This document shows, one piece after another, positions 32,984-42,360 of a DNA stretch of 64,000 bases. The notes below the pieces were generated by a model that did not search any database, was not told where the DNA came from, and saw only the letters and a list, made by a program, of their open reading frames with translations. The translations under genes and the position numbers were made by a program. Positions within the stretch are counted from its first letter, which is position 1, and each line of letters opens with the position of its first letter. This DNA is from Vibrio albus (lineage in GTDB: Bacteria > Pseudomonadota > Gammaproteobacteria > Enterobacterales > Vibrionaceae): positions 1 to 64,000 of the forward strand of contig NZ_QFWT01000013.1 in the NCBI RefSeq assembly GCF_003144035.1, written 5' to 3'.

Positions 32984-34002
32984 TAGAATTCCTCCATCAG
33001 ATAAGCAAGTTTGTTATCCAGTAACGGTAATGATTCGTCCACAAACATAAACAGTAAGTCACAACGGATACTGGTGTTCTCAATGGTATAGCTCACTTCA
33101 AAAGTCATCGTTTTATTGAATGTGCCTCTGGTAGACTCAATCACAGATTGAATAGGAATATGCTGCCCCAGCAATACCGGCTGGCTTTGGAAAAAGCGGA
33201 CTTCGGCTTGTTGCCCAAGACCATTAAGGAATGCCCCGACCAGAATATTAGAGACATCCATAAGTAATTCCAATTCCACAGAAACCGGTATGTCCAGCTC
33301 TTCACCATCGACAGGAACCTGCATCAACCGTTTCAAGTCCGCAATACTGGAGTCACTGAGTAAAACTAATGCCTCCCCGGCAATCCCTTCCCCACAGAAC
33401 CCCTGACACACCCCGGATACCTGTGAATTCTGGGCAATATCCTCCAGTGCCATATGCAGTTCACTGACTTCAAATACGTTAACATTCGGCAATGGTAGGT
33501 GCACAAACACATCAAAATGACGGGCCAGTGCATCTGCCGCCCGGCCGATGGAAACGTTCGCCACTTCCATATAAATGTCACGTCGTTTTAGTACCGGTAA
33601 CTCAATGCTGACCGGTGTAACGACTTTAGAGGTACCCGCTGGTTTAACCAGAGTACGCAGTACCTCTTTCAGTACTTCCTGATCAATGGGCTTCTGAATG
33701 AACGCTTTCGCGCCTAGTGCCTCAACTTTCTGTTTTGCTTTCGGCTGAATATCACCGGATACCACCACCACCGATACTGGAATATTCCTTTGCCTGATTT
33801 TTTCCAGAGTGCCAAAACCATCCAGCTCAGGCATCGTAAGGTCCAGAAACATTAATTCAAATGTCTGTTGTTCAAGCTTTTCCAGGGCATCTAAACCATG
33901 AATAGCAAAGGTAACATCGGCATTCAGTGAGGTGGGTAAAGAACGGGCCATCTGCTTGCGGGCAAGAGCGGAGTCATCACATATAAGGACTGGATAAGTC
34001 AT
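32983..34002 (-). CDS. Response regulator with CheC-type phosphatase domain
   Basis: The 339-residue protein has an N-terminal receiver (about 1-120): acidic pair CDD near residues 9-11, the phosphoacceptor Asp in MFLDLTMPELDG, and Lys in FIQKPI. A CheC-like region follows (about 140-339), with two helix segments of the CheC type, MEVANVSIGRAADALA and LMDVSNILVGAFLNGL. CheC-family domains dephosphorylate CheY-like regulators, so this could tune a chemotaxis-like or signalling pathway. AGGTGTAAGA precedes the ATG. Confidence 0.85.
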   Translation of the reverse strand: MTYPVLICDDSALARKQMARSLPTSLNADVTFAIHGLDALEKLEQQTFELMFLDLTMPELDGFGTLEKIRQRNIPVSVVVVSGDIQPKAKQKVEALGAKAFIQKPIDQEVLKEVLRTLVKPAGTSKVVTPVSIELPVLKRRDIYMEVANVSIGRAADALARHFDVFVHLPLPNVNVFEVSELHMALEDIAQNSQVSGVCQGFCGEGIAGEALVLLSDSSIADLKRLMQVPVDGEELDIPVSVELELLMDVSNILVGAFLNGLGQQAEVRFFQSQPVLLGQHIPIQSVIESTRGTFNKTMTFEVSYTIENTSIRCDLLFMFVDESLPLLDNKLAYLMEEF

Positions 34003-34118
34003 TCTTACACCTATTTATTTTCCTTTATAAGGTGTAAGTGTAACAGACAACTATGCGGTATCAGCGTTTATGAAGAAATTATTTCATAAATTCTGCTCAG
34101 AAATATGAAACTGAGACA

Positions 34119-35648
34119 TTAAACACGACTCGCTTCCGAAGGTTTCAGCGCGTCAGGCAAGGGCTTAAAGACGACTTTGTTCCGACCTTCGATTTTCGCT
34201 TGATAAAGTGCCTGATCTACCCTCTGAATGATGGTTGCTGTTGAATCTCCGGTGTAATATTCCGTTACGCCAAGACTAACAGACCGGTATCCAGCGACAC
34301 CTAGCTTAACCTGCTCCACGCCTTCTCTTAAACCTTCAGCAACATGGAATGCACCTTCTAACCCCGTGTTGGGGCAGACAATAAGAAACTCCTCTCCTCC
34401 CCAACGCCCGACAGAATCAACACGGCGTACCCTGCTCTCAAACAGTCTGGCAATATTAACTAGAACCAGATCGCCAACCTGATGACCATAGGTATCGTTG
34501 ATTGATTTAAAATGATCCACATCGGCCATAATGATGGCGAGGTTTCCGCCATAACGCCTTACCCTTTCAAACTCTGTAACCAAAATTTTTTCTATTTTTC
34601 CTCTGTTATACAGGTTGGTTAAGCTGTCAGTCGTAGATATTTTCTCCAGTTCTCCGTTTTTTTTCTCTAAAGAAGCTTTCACGTGCAACAGCTCTGATAA
34701 GGCTTTGTCTGCTCTTTGCTTTTGAAAAGCTAATTTCATGTTCCACCAAAAAAACAGAACAATAATAAATATTGCGGTAACAAAAATGTATAATGCCGGC
34801 CCGTAATTCGTCTGCTCAACGGTTTGTACCGTAAACCACTTTAGTTGTAGCGCTGAATGCTGCTTAGCCGTGATTGACCTAAAGCCTTTATTCATAATAC
34901 TGGTCAGAACCGACCATTCTTTTGGCGCAATAAAGCTGAAATCAATATTCTTGTACTTGGTGGGGATCGCAACTTTAAGTTTATCCATCCGCCCGTTGAC
35001 AATCATATAATTGGCTATCGCAAGGTTGCCTATATACGCATCAGCCACACCATTATTGACCAGCAATAGTGCTTGCTCTGTAGTAGGTACATTCGCAATC
35101 TGCAGTTGAGGATAATCGTCTCCAATCCACTGGTTAGTCAGATATCCTGTCTCTAAGGATACAACCTTCCCATTTAAGTCAGTGACTTTGAAAATTGGCG
35201 GGCTATCTTTATTCACTATCACCACAATAGGATAAGAGAGGAAGGCCTCACCGAATGAGAACCGGGCTGCTCGCTCAGGACTTTTTACTGTGTAGGTCAG
35301 AGTGTCAAAATCCTTCCTTCTTTGTTCAATCTCATTGAAGGCCTCCTTCAGCGGACGATCATCGGCAACAAACACCGCTTGAAATCCAACCTGCTTAGAA
35401 ATCAGACGGATATAATCGACCGCCAGACCGGTTGCTTCTCCGTCTCTGACAAATTCAAAAGGGGGAATTCTGGAGCGAACTCTGAAACGAATGACAGGGT
35501 GCTCCTGCAGAAAGCTGACTTCCTCTTCACTAAGAAAATCAGGCCAGCGTTTATCTTCCGGCAAAGCAGAGACATAACCAGAAAACATGATTCCCAAGCA
35601 AATAATTATGATATTTCTGCCTATCTTTTTAATCTGACTATTCATCAT
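34119..35648 (-). CDS. Diguanylate cyclase with periplasmic solute-binding sensor
   Basis: The 509-residue protein has a signal segment (about 10-28), a bacterial extracellular solute-binding family 3 domain (about 40-275), a transmembrane helix (about 285-305), a short coiled coil and a C-terminal GGDEF domain. The active motif is GGEEF, with an upstream RxxD inhibitory site (RRVD) five residues before it. So it should make cyclic-di-GMP and be inhibited by product. The periplasmic domain probably binds an amino acid or related solute. Confidence 0.93.
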   Translation of the reverse strand: MMNSQIKKIGRNIIIICLGIMFSGYVSALPEDKRWPDFLSEEEVSFLQEHPVIRFRVRSRIPPFEFVRDGEATGLAVDYIRLISKQVGFQAVFVADDRPLKEAFNEIEQRRKDFDTLTYTVKSPERAARFSFGEAFLSYPIVVIVNKDSPPIFKVTDLNGKVVSLETGYLTNQWIGDDYPQLQIANVPTTEQALLLVNNGVADAYIGNLAIANYMIVNGRMDKLKVAIPTKYKNIDFSFIAPKEWSVLTSIMNKGFRSITAKQHSALQLKWFTVQTVEQTNYGPALYIFVTAIFIIVLFFWWNMKLAFQKQRADKALSELLHVKASLEKKNGELEKISTTDSLTNLYNRGKIEKILVTEFERVRRYGGNLAIIMADVDHFKSINDTYGHQVGDLVLVNIARLFESRVRRVDSVGRWGGEEFLIVCPNTGLEGAFHVAEGLREGVEQVKLGVAGYRSVSLGVTEYYTGDSTATIIQRVDQALYQAKIEGRNKVVFKPLPDALKPSEASRV

Positions 35649-35888
35649 CGGCTTATTCTCAGTACTTAGAAATAAGTATATACCACCATGGCCAGAACGT
35701 TATTGTTTCATTTATTAATAAAGCACCCCAAAATCGGAGGAAAAACACACAAGTTGTTCACCAAACAAGCAAACGGTTCTTTTCACGCAAAAAACATGTA
35801 TTTCAGGGTTGCCAAACATCCGACAATAAGAGTAAGATTAGCTCCGAAGTCAACGAGATACATTTAGTTTATATTGACTTACCACAGT

Positions 35889-35975
35889 GCGGTGGTGGCG
35901 GAATTGGTAGACGCGCTAGCTTCAGGTGCTAGTGTCCGCAAGGACGTGAGGGTTCAAGTCCCTCCCTCCGCACCA
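35889..35975 (+). tRNA. tRNA-Leu (anticodon CAG)
   Basis: The 87-nt gene has an acceptor stem beginning GCGGTGG, a D-loop, an anticodon stem CTAGC/GCTAG around TTCAGGT (anticodon CAG), a long variable arm, a GGTTCAAGTC T-loop and an encoded CCA. One U-U mismatch lies at the fifth acceptor pair. The same position is mismatched in E. coli tRNA-Leu(CAG) as I recall it. The 264 bp after it hold only the promoter region of the EAL-HDOD gene. Confidence 0.95.
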
Positions 35976-36239
35976 AACTCTTTCCTTATGTTATTTCTTT
36001 TTATTATAACTTTTATTTCAAAAGTGTAGCCCATTAAAAAATTTCATATCAAGTTTATGTAAGTATTATTGCATAATTACGTTGTTATACCCCCTCTGTA
36101 AAATAACCAAAGAGTTTTGTGACAATTTTATCAATATTTCTAATTCACCTTACAACACCATAGGCAGCTAATAAATCATCAACTATACTTGTTTAAAATC
36201 ATACTAAACATAATGTTATAGTCGGGGTGAATACAATAC

Positions 36240-37460
36240 ATGGACACTTATGTTGCCCGCCAACCCATCCTTAACCGGCAAAAGGAAACCTACGGTTACG
36301 AATTACTGTTCCGGGATGGAGAAAGAAACGCCTTTCCTTCTGAAATCAGTGAAACCAGAGCGACTTATCGTGTAGTTGCTGAAAACTTACTTTCTTTCGG
36401 TCGTAATGCAAACCAGCCGGGATCCCGCTGTTTTATTAATTTTTCCTATGATTCCATTATCCAGGGACTTCCCTCCAGCCTTCCACAAGAGCAAGTGGTT
36501 ATAGAAATTCCCGGACAATTGGTACCAGACGATTCGTTATATGCAGCCGTATCCAAACTTAACCGGGAAGGATATCTGCTAGCCATTGATGACTTTACCC
36601 ATACAGATGAGTGGGAACGTTTCATTCCACTTGTACATATCATCAAGCTCGATGTACTGGATATAGGCATAGGCGCTGCCTGTAACTATATTATTGATCA
36701 ATTAGATATGGGAATAACCACCGCTTTTCTGGCTGAAAAGATCGAAACACAGGAAGAGTTTGAAGAGGCATTAGATGCCGGATTCCGTTATTTTCAAGGG
36801 TACTTTTTCAGTAAACCGAAAATAATTAAACAAAAGTACGTCAGCCCCGAACAAATGCTCGCGCTTGAGTTATTGGGAGAAGTAGCTAAATCGGAAGTCG
36901 ATTTCAGTCGTGTGGAACAAATTATAGAAAAAGATATTTCTCTTTCTTATAAATTGCTTCGTTTTGTTAATTCACTGTCTGAAAGGATCAGCCGTCCAAT
37001 TGAATCATTTCACCAGGCTTTAGTGTACCTTGGCCATGACAAACTCAAAATTTTCGTATCACTCACTGTTGCCTCATTTGTAACAGCCAACAAACCAGAA
37101 GAAATCTACAGCCTTTGTATGCAGCGGGCTCAATTCTGTCAGCTCATGGCAAAATTCAAACCTTTCAGCAGCCACCAGAATAACCTATTCTTAATTGGGC
37201 TATTTTCAATGTTGGATGCTTTACTGGATGGCCCTCTGGAGTCTCTGATTTCTGAGCTTCCTCTATCGGAAGAAGCAAAACTTGCTTTGATCTCAAGAGA
37301 AGGACCGCTTGGGTATCTGCTCCAGGTAGAAGAGTGTTATGAACACGCTGACTGGGAAGCCAGCAAAATGCTGTGTCAGCAGTTAGAGCTTGATTTTAAT
37401 GGTGTGAGTGACGCTTACCACCAGGCACAACAATGGAGCCAGGAAGTGAGTAAACTTTAG
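36240..37460 (+). CDS. EAL-HDOD signalling protein (YuxH family)
   Basis: The 406-residue protein combines an EAL phosphodiesterase-like domain (about 1-205) and an HDOD domain (about 210-400). EAL positions visible: the motif appears as YGYELLFRDG, Asn in CFINFSYD, Glu in VVIEIPGQ, Asp-Asp in LAIDDF, Lys in IIKLDVLDIG, Glu in AEKIETQEEF, and Gln in FQGYFFSKP. Most catalytic residues are therefore present, so cyclic-di-GMP hydrolysis is possible, as in related Vibrio EAL-HDOD proteins. HDOD domains lack the metal site of HD enzymes and usually act in regulation. Confidence 0.88.
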   Translation: MDTYVARQPILNRQKETYGYELLFRDGERNAFPSEISETRATYRVVAENLLSFGRNANQPGSRCFINFSYDSIIQGLPSSLPQEQVVIEIPGQLVPDDSLYAAVSKLNREGYLLAIDDFTHTDEWERFIPLVHIIKLDVLDIGIGAACNYIIDQLDMGITTAFLAEKIETQEEFEEALDAGFRYFQGYFFSKPKIIKQKYVSPEQMLALELLGEVAKSEVDFSRVEQIIEKDISLSYKLLRFVNSLSERISRPIESFHQALVYLGHDKLKIFVSLTVASFVTANKPEEIYSLCMQRAQFCQLMAKFKPFSSHQNNLFLIGLFSMLDALLDGPLESLISELPLSEEAKLALISREGPLGYLLQVEECYEHADWEASKMLCQQLELDFNGVSDAYHQAQQWSQEVSKL

Positions 37461-37513
37461 GGTATATCGATACCCATTCCAGCAATTATCTAGCGTATTT
37501 GTGGAGCAAAAGT

Positions 37514-38119
37514 ATGGCAAACCAGTCCCGTTTTGATGAACTTTTGAAGCGCTTACGCGATACCGAAAAAGAGCTGGAAGGTGAAATGGAGCGTTTGCTG
37601 GGTGAACAGCGGCAAAGGTTCCATTACACAATGGAACACGGAAAAGTCAGGTTTGAAAAAAGCGTTCACGCAATCCAGCGCCAATATAAAGTGGGTGTCT
37701 GGCGATATCTGCGAGAGGCGAAGTTACGCTATGTTCTGTCTGCCCCCCTGATATATGTGATGATCATTCCATTACTATTCTTGGACATATCACTCACCGT
37801 GTACCAGCAAATATGTTTTCGTATTTATGGTATCCCTCTTGTAAAACGAACCGAGTTTTTTACGATTGATCGGCACCTTTTGGATTATTTAAATGCGATT
37901 GAAAAACTCAACTGCGTTTATTGTAGTTATGGTAACGGGGTTATCGCCTATGGTCGAGAGATCACGTCCAAAACAGAACAATTCTGGTGCCCAATAAAAC
38001 ATGCTAAGAGAGCATCATACAAACATGCACGCCTGGATAAATTTTTTGAATATGGTGATGCAAATGCCTGGAGGCAAGATCTTAAAACATTAAGAAAGGA
38101 TTGGGAGGATAAAAACTAA
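37514..38119 (+). CDS. Conserved hypothetical membrane protein
   Basis: The 201-residue protein begins with a charged coiled coil (about 1-65), has one or two hydrophobic segments (about 75-105) and a basic soluble C-terminus. That C-terminus contains a pair of Cys in LNCVYCSYGNGV and a further Cys in FWCPIKHAKRAS, which could bind metal. The frame opens at GTG 37499, but GGAG spacing favours ATG 37514. I do not recognise a named family. It follows the EAL-HDOD gene by about 50 bp in the same orientation, so it may be co-expressed. Confidence 0.7.
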   Translation: MANQSRFDELLKRLRDTEKELEGEMERLLGEQRQRFHYTMEHGKVRFEKSVHAIQRQYKVGVWRYLREAKLRYVLSAPLIYVMIIPLLFLDISLTVYQQICFRIYGIPLVKRTEFFTIDRHLLDYLNAIEKLNCVYCSYGNGVIAYGREITSKTEQFWCPIKHAKRASYKHARLDKFFEYGDANAWRQDLKTLRKDWEDKN

Positions 38120-38198
38120 ACGTGCTGATTGGAAGACAGACATAGGGGTTGAGGCCCGGGAATATCCCTGCATACCTCAAACCACTAAGCCGTTTTTG

Positions 38199-38924
38199 TT
38201 AGCTGCAATAGATCTGAGTCAGATCCTTAATTTTCTCTTCAGGTGGAGGCGCATACCCCCCTTGTCGGGTTGTACTCATTTTTAGTCTTACCAGACTTTC
38301 GCACAATGAAACGGCACAGGTCACGCCATCTAAAACCGGGATTGAAAACTGCTCTGACAACTTGTCAGCCAGATCAACCATGCCTGCACAGCCCAGTACA
38401 ATCGCTTCAGCTCTGTCTTCTGCTAATGCTTTTTCAATCTCTAGCCCTATTTTCTTGGCTGCGGTATCCCCGTCATGCTCGAGTTCGAGTACAGGTATCT
38501 CTGACGAACGAACACGAACGCATTGTCTTTCCATACCATACTTCATCAGATTATGTTCCAATGCGGGAACCGATCGAGCAAGCGTTGTTACTACGCTGAA
38601 TTTATTGGATAGCATTGAGGCAACCTTGTACCCTGCTTCACCAATGCCGATAACTGGTTTATTGGTAATACAACGTGCCGCATCCAGTCCCGTATCATCA
38701 AAACAGGCAATCACAACGGCATCAAAATCTTTTTCCGACTGAATGGCCTGTAACATTCCCGGTACCGCCATGGCTTCGTCGTAATACCCTTCTATAGAGA
38801 CAGGCCCATGTTGTGAAGTAACAGCCACAATTTCAGTATCCGCAGACGCTACTCGCTGAGCGGCGATGCAGGCCTTATCCGTCATACTGGCTGTTGTGTT
38901 TGGGTTTACAACTAGTATTCGCAT
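38199..38924 (-). CDS. Asp/Glu/hydantoin racemase family protein
   Basis: The 241-residue protein has the racemase signature of paired catalytic Cys: ACFDDTGLDAAR near residue 74 and LGCAGMVDLA near 178. The N-terminus ILVVNPNTTASMT is characteristic of hydantoin racemase (HyuE-like) members. It likely interconverts enantiomers of an amino acid, a hydantoin or an allantoin-like compound in the cytoplasm. It is the last gene of a Liv-type ABC importer operon (3-bp gap after livF), suggesting the transporter brings in its substrate. Specificity cannot be read from the sequence. Confidence 0.85.
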   Translation of the reverse strand: MRILVVNPNTTASMTDKACIAAQRVASADTEIVAVTSQHGPVSIEGYYDEAMAVPGMLQAIQSEKDFDAVVIACFDDTGLDAARCITNKPVIGIGEAGYKVASMLSNKFSVVTTLARSVPALEHNLMKYGMERQCVRVRSSEIPVLELEHDGDTAAKKIGLEIEKALAEDRAEAIVLGCAGMVDLADKLSEQFSIPVLDGVTCAVSLCESLVRLKMSTTRQGGYAPPPEEKIKDLTQIYCS

Positions 38925-38927
38925 CTC

Positions 38928-39650
38928 TTAAACTTCCCCACCTAAATACGCTTCTTTAATACGTTTATCATCCATCAGTTCTTTAGACTGACCTTCTAAC
39001 ACAATAGAACCGGTAGACAACGCATAGGTACGATTAGATATCGACATCGCCATGCGACTGTTTTGTTCTACAAGTAACACACTGACATTCTGATCCCGTG
39101 ATATAGCCACAATTGAACGGGCAATTTCCTGCACTAATTTGGGTGCGATACCAAGGCTGGGTTCATCAAGCAACAGAACTTTAGGGTTCGCCATCAATGC
39201 ACGGCCAATAACCATCATTTGCTGTTCACCACCCGACAACGTTCCGGCTTGTTGTGAATACCGCTCTCTCAGGCGAGGAAAACGCTCTAACACACTGTCC
39301 AGTGTATCTGCTATTCCAGCCTTATCCGTGCGCGTAAACGCGCCCATCAATAAGTTGTCCTTGATAGACATATAAGGAAATACCCGGCGGCCTTCAGGGA
39401 CCATGGCGATTCCTCGCCCTACGATCTGGCTGGCTGGCGTACCGTCCAGGCGCTCACCCTCGTAGTAGATTTTCCCGGACTTGATCCCGGATAGCCCGGT
39501 GATCGCTCTTAAAATGGAAGATTTCCCAGCTCCGTTTGCCCCGATAAGCGCGACTGTCTCACCTTCATGCAAATTAACAGAGACCCCTTTCAGCGCATAG
39601 ACGTGATCATAATAGAGCTCGACATTCTCAAGTTTCAGTATTTCTTTCAT
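38928..39650 (-). CDS. Liv-type ABC transporter ATP-binding protein (LivF-like)
   Basis: The 240-residue ATPase has Walker A GANGAGKSS, the signature LSGGEQQMM and Walker B LLLDEPSLGIAPK. The GRRVFPYMSIKDNL segment is characteristic of LivF. It energises import with LivG through the two permeases. It lies 3 bp after the livG-like gene on the minus strand. Confidence 0.93.
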   Translation of the reverse strand: MKEILKLENVELYYDHVYALKGVSVNLHEGETVALIGANGAGKSSILRAITGLSGIKSGKIYYEGERLDGTPASQIVGRGIAMVPEGRRVFPYMSIKDNLLMGAFTRTDKAGIADTLDSVLERFPRLRERYSQQAGTLSGGEQQMMVIGRALMANPKVLLLDEPSLGIAPKLVQEIARSIVAISRDQNVSVLLVEQNSRMAMSISNRTYALSTGSIVLEGQSKELMDDKRIKEAYLGGEV

Positions 39651-39653
39651 TAC

Positions 39654-40436
39654 TTAAATCCCCACCGCGACATCTTCAGAACCCAGATAAGCTTCAATTA
39701 CTTTGGGGTTATTTTGAATTTCCTGCGGTGTTCCCTCCGCAATCTTTTCACCAAAATTGAGCACCACGATACGATTCGAAATCTTCATCACTGCCGGTAT
39801 ATCATGTTCGACCAACAATACCGTCACATTGCGTTCATCTCTTAATCGTTTGACCAGTTCAACCAAACGCATTGTCTCATCATGATTCAGACCCGCGAAA
39901 GGCTCATCCAATAAGATGATCTGAGGATCTGTCGCCAGGCCAATGGCCATGCCCAGAACCCTTAAATGTCCCTGTGGCAGGTTTGAGGCCAGTTCATCAG
40001 CGATAGGCTCCAGCCCCAAAAGCTGAATGATTTTATCAGCTGATTCACCAAATTTCGCTTCATCTGCTTTGGCTGCTGAACTTCCGATAAAAAAGCCAAA
40101 TAACGACGCTTTTGACTGAAGGTGGTGGGAAACAATAATGTTTTCCCTCACCGTCATTGATTTAAAAATGGTCGTTTCCTGAAACGTTCTTACGACTCCC
40201 CGCCGGGCCACAGTATGTGGAGCAAGGTTACTGATTCTGTCCCCCCGGAAAAGTACCATCCCGCTGGACGTCTTCAGGAAAGAGGAAATCAGTTTAAAAA
40301 GCGTCGACTTCCCGGCTCCGTTGGGCCCGATGACCGATAGTATCTCCCCTTTATGAACCAGAAAACTCACGTCGTTAACGGCCGTTAATCCACCAAATCG
40401 TTTCGTTACATTACGTATTTCAAGTAGTGGTTTCAT
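39654..40436 (-). CDS. Liv-type ABC transporter ATP-binding protein (LivG-like)
   Basis: The 260-residue ATPase has Walker A GPNGAGKST and Walker B ILLDEPFAGLNHDE. The signature is degenerate, reading LPQGHLRVLGMA instead of LSGGQ-type, which is common in LivG-like subunits (LPYG). It pairs with the LivF-like protein downstream. The start overlaps the end of the livM-like gene by one base. Confidence 0.93.
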   Translation of the reverse strand: MKPLLEIRNVTKRFGGLTAVNDVSFLVHKGEILSVIGPNGAGKSTLFKLISSFLKTSSGMVLFRGDRISNLAPHTVARRGVVRTFQETTIFKSMTVRENIIVSHHLQSKASLFGFFIGSSAAKADEAKFGESADKIIQLLGLEPIADELASNLPQGHLRVLGMAIGLATDPQIILLDEPFAGLNHDETMRLVELVKRLRDERNVTVLLVEHDIPAVMKISNRIVVLNFGEKIAEGTPQEIQNNPKVIEAYLGSEDVAVGI

Positions 40437-41404
40437 TATCGGTTCCCCTTTCTTTCAATCAGACTCAATACGCCATTTGGCAGGAACAGCATCAGCAAAA
40501 TTAACAGACTTGAGTAAATAAGCATTTGATATTTACCTACTGTAAATAACAGATCCCAGCCGAAATAAAGCATCAGAGTGCCTAGCATTGGACCGAAAAC
40601 GTACCCCAGGCCCCCAAGGAAACAGTTCAGCATAAAGTTAATACTGTCTGCGATTTGGAACGATGACGGATAGACTGACTGGGTAATGGCAACAAAACTA
40701 GCCCCCGCTATACCACCAAAGAATGATGAAATCGAATAAGTCAAAATACGCAGATAGGTCGTGTTCACACCAATGGATGATGCCAACTCCTCGTTCTGTT
40801 GTAGTGATCGACACAAGTGACCCAGACGAGAATTCACAATACGCCACAATACAGCGTAAACCATAATCATCAGTGTTATTGCCATTAAATAAAAGGCAAT
40901 TTTAGGATTCTCAAGAGTGCCGAAATCCGGAATCAGGGTGATACCAAAAACTTCAATCGCACCTGGTAAAGGAATAGAAGTAATCCCTTTAGCTCCATGA
41001 GTAATTGGCAATGCCAGTGCGGTTAAACGCATTACTTCAGTCAGTATTAGCGTAACCATGGCAAAATAAACACCACGCAGACGCAATATCGGCAGTCCAA
41101 TTAAGACAGATAATACAACACAGAATAAGCCCGCTAATGGTAATGTTGACCAGAAACTGAATCCATATTGAGTAATTAATATAGCAGACACATAACCGCC
41201 TACTAAAGAGTACGCACCCTGCCCAATATTAATTCGTCCAATATAAAACGTCAGCCATACACCAGCAGAAGATATTGAAAGAAGAGCAACGGATGTTAAA
41301 GTATAATAAAAATCTGTGCGACCAGTAACTGCAATAAACATAGGAACAAGCAGATACACAGCAATAGCAAAAATAGCAACACGAACTAATAATTTATTAT
41401 TCAT
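40436..41404 (-). CDS. Liv-type ABC permease (LivM-like)
   Basis: The 322-residue permease has about eight hydrophobic segments. The conserved branched-chain permease block GRINIGQGAYSLVGGYVSA lies near 55-73, and the cytoplasmic coupling loop LCRSLQQNEELASSIGVN near 196-214. It forms a heterodimeric channel with LivH. It is separated from livH by 4 bp. Confidence 0.92.
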   Translation of the reverse strand: MNNKLLVRVAIFAIAVYLLVPMFIAVTGRTDFYYTLTSVALLSISSAGVWLTFYIGRINIGQGAYSLVGGYVSAILITQYGFSFWSTLPLAGLFCVVLSVLIGLPILRLRGVYFAMVTLILTEVMRLTALALPITHGAKGITSIPLPGAIEVFGITLIPDFGTLENPKIAFYLMAITLMIMVYAVLWRIVNSRLGHLCRSLQQNEELASSIGVNTTYLRILTYSISSFFGGIAGASFVAITQSVYPSSFQIADSINFMLNCFLGGLGYVFGPMLGTLMLYFGWDLLFTVGKYQMLIYSSLLILLMLFLPNGVLSLIERKGNR

Positions 41405-41408
41405 GATA

Positions 41409-42278
41409 TTATCCCCAAGGCTTGCCCATTAAACCATGTGGTCTAATAGCCAAAAATATCATCAAGGATGCAAAGATCACCAGATAAGTAATATCGCCAT
41501 ATTCAGACAATACCGACAAACCGACACTCTCCATCATTCCCAAAATAAAGCCACCCACGATAGCACCCGGAATAACACCAGCACCACCTATCATAATCAT
41601 GATAAAAGCTTTCGTTGAGGTTGGTCCGCCCATTCCCAGGTTAATTCCGGTAATGGTAACCAGAAGCCCACCCACAACGCCAGCCAGCATGGCACCTAAA
41701 GCAAACCCAATCATTTGATAACGGTCGACATCCACGCCCATTAGTGTTGCAGCGACTTTATCCTGAGCCAGCGCCCGCATTGCGCGACCCGCTTTTGAAT
41801 ACTGCATGATCAGCATAAATGCAATGATCATTGCTATCGCAATAACACCAATGAAAATCCGGTCATAAGGCATGATGACCTTAAAATCCCAGTTAAAGAC
41901 ACCATCAATTATTTTTGGTACACCACGTTGTTTTTCACCAAATGCCAGCAAAATTACAGCATCAAGAAAAAAACCAATACCGGCGGCGAGCAGCATTGTA
42001 CTTTCGTCTCGTTTAGACTTTTTAATAACCGGACGAAATAGAAATTTTTCAATAAGTGCTCCAACTACAGCCAGAACAACAGCAGATATAAGCAGTGCAA
42101 CAATAAAAGGAAGACCAAACTGTGATACCACTGTATATGTTACAAAGCCACCTAGTACATACATCTGACCATGCGCGAAATTAAGCACGTTCATCAGTGA
42201 GAAAATAAGTGTCAGACCCAGGGCTATTAGTGCATATTGAGCACCCAGATATAGTCCATTAACAACAATCTGTTCCAT
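41409..42278 (-). CDS. Liv-type ABC permease (LivH-like)
   Basis: The 289-residue permease shows the typical start NGLYLGAQYALIALGLTLIF followed by NVLNFAHGQMYVLGGF. The coupling loop AMRALAQDKVAATLMGVDVD lies near 166-185 and about eight helices are present. It follows the substrate-binding protein gene after an 82-bp gap, so transcription is probably shared with a stoichiometry step between the two. Confidence 0.93.
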   Translation of the reverse strand: MEQIVVNGLYLGAQYALIALGLTLIFSLMNVLNFAHGQMYVLGGFVTYTVVSQFGLPFIVALLISAVVLAVVGALIEKFLFRPVIKKSKRDESTMLLAAGIGFFLDAVILLAFGEKQRGVPKIIDGVFNWDFKVIMPYDRIFIGVIAIAMIIAFMLIMQYSKAGRAMRALAQDKVAATLMGVDVDRYQMIGFALGAMLAGVVGGLLVTITGINLGMGGPTSTKAFIMIMIGGAGVIPGAIVGGFILGMMESVGLSVLSEYGDITYLVIFASLMIFLAIRPHGLMGKPWG

Positions 42279-42360
42279 AAGTAATCCTGTATGAAATATA
42301 GTGGTGAGGTATTAGTGGCACTTTATTAGTGCCACTTTACTACCACTTTATTTAATTACA

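Noticed and set aside
35889..35975. Acceptor-stem mismatch as a sign of a tRNA pseudogene
   Set aside because: The E. coli tRNA-Leu(CAG) has a mismatch at the same pair as I recall it, and all other elements including CCA are intact.
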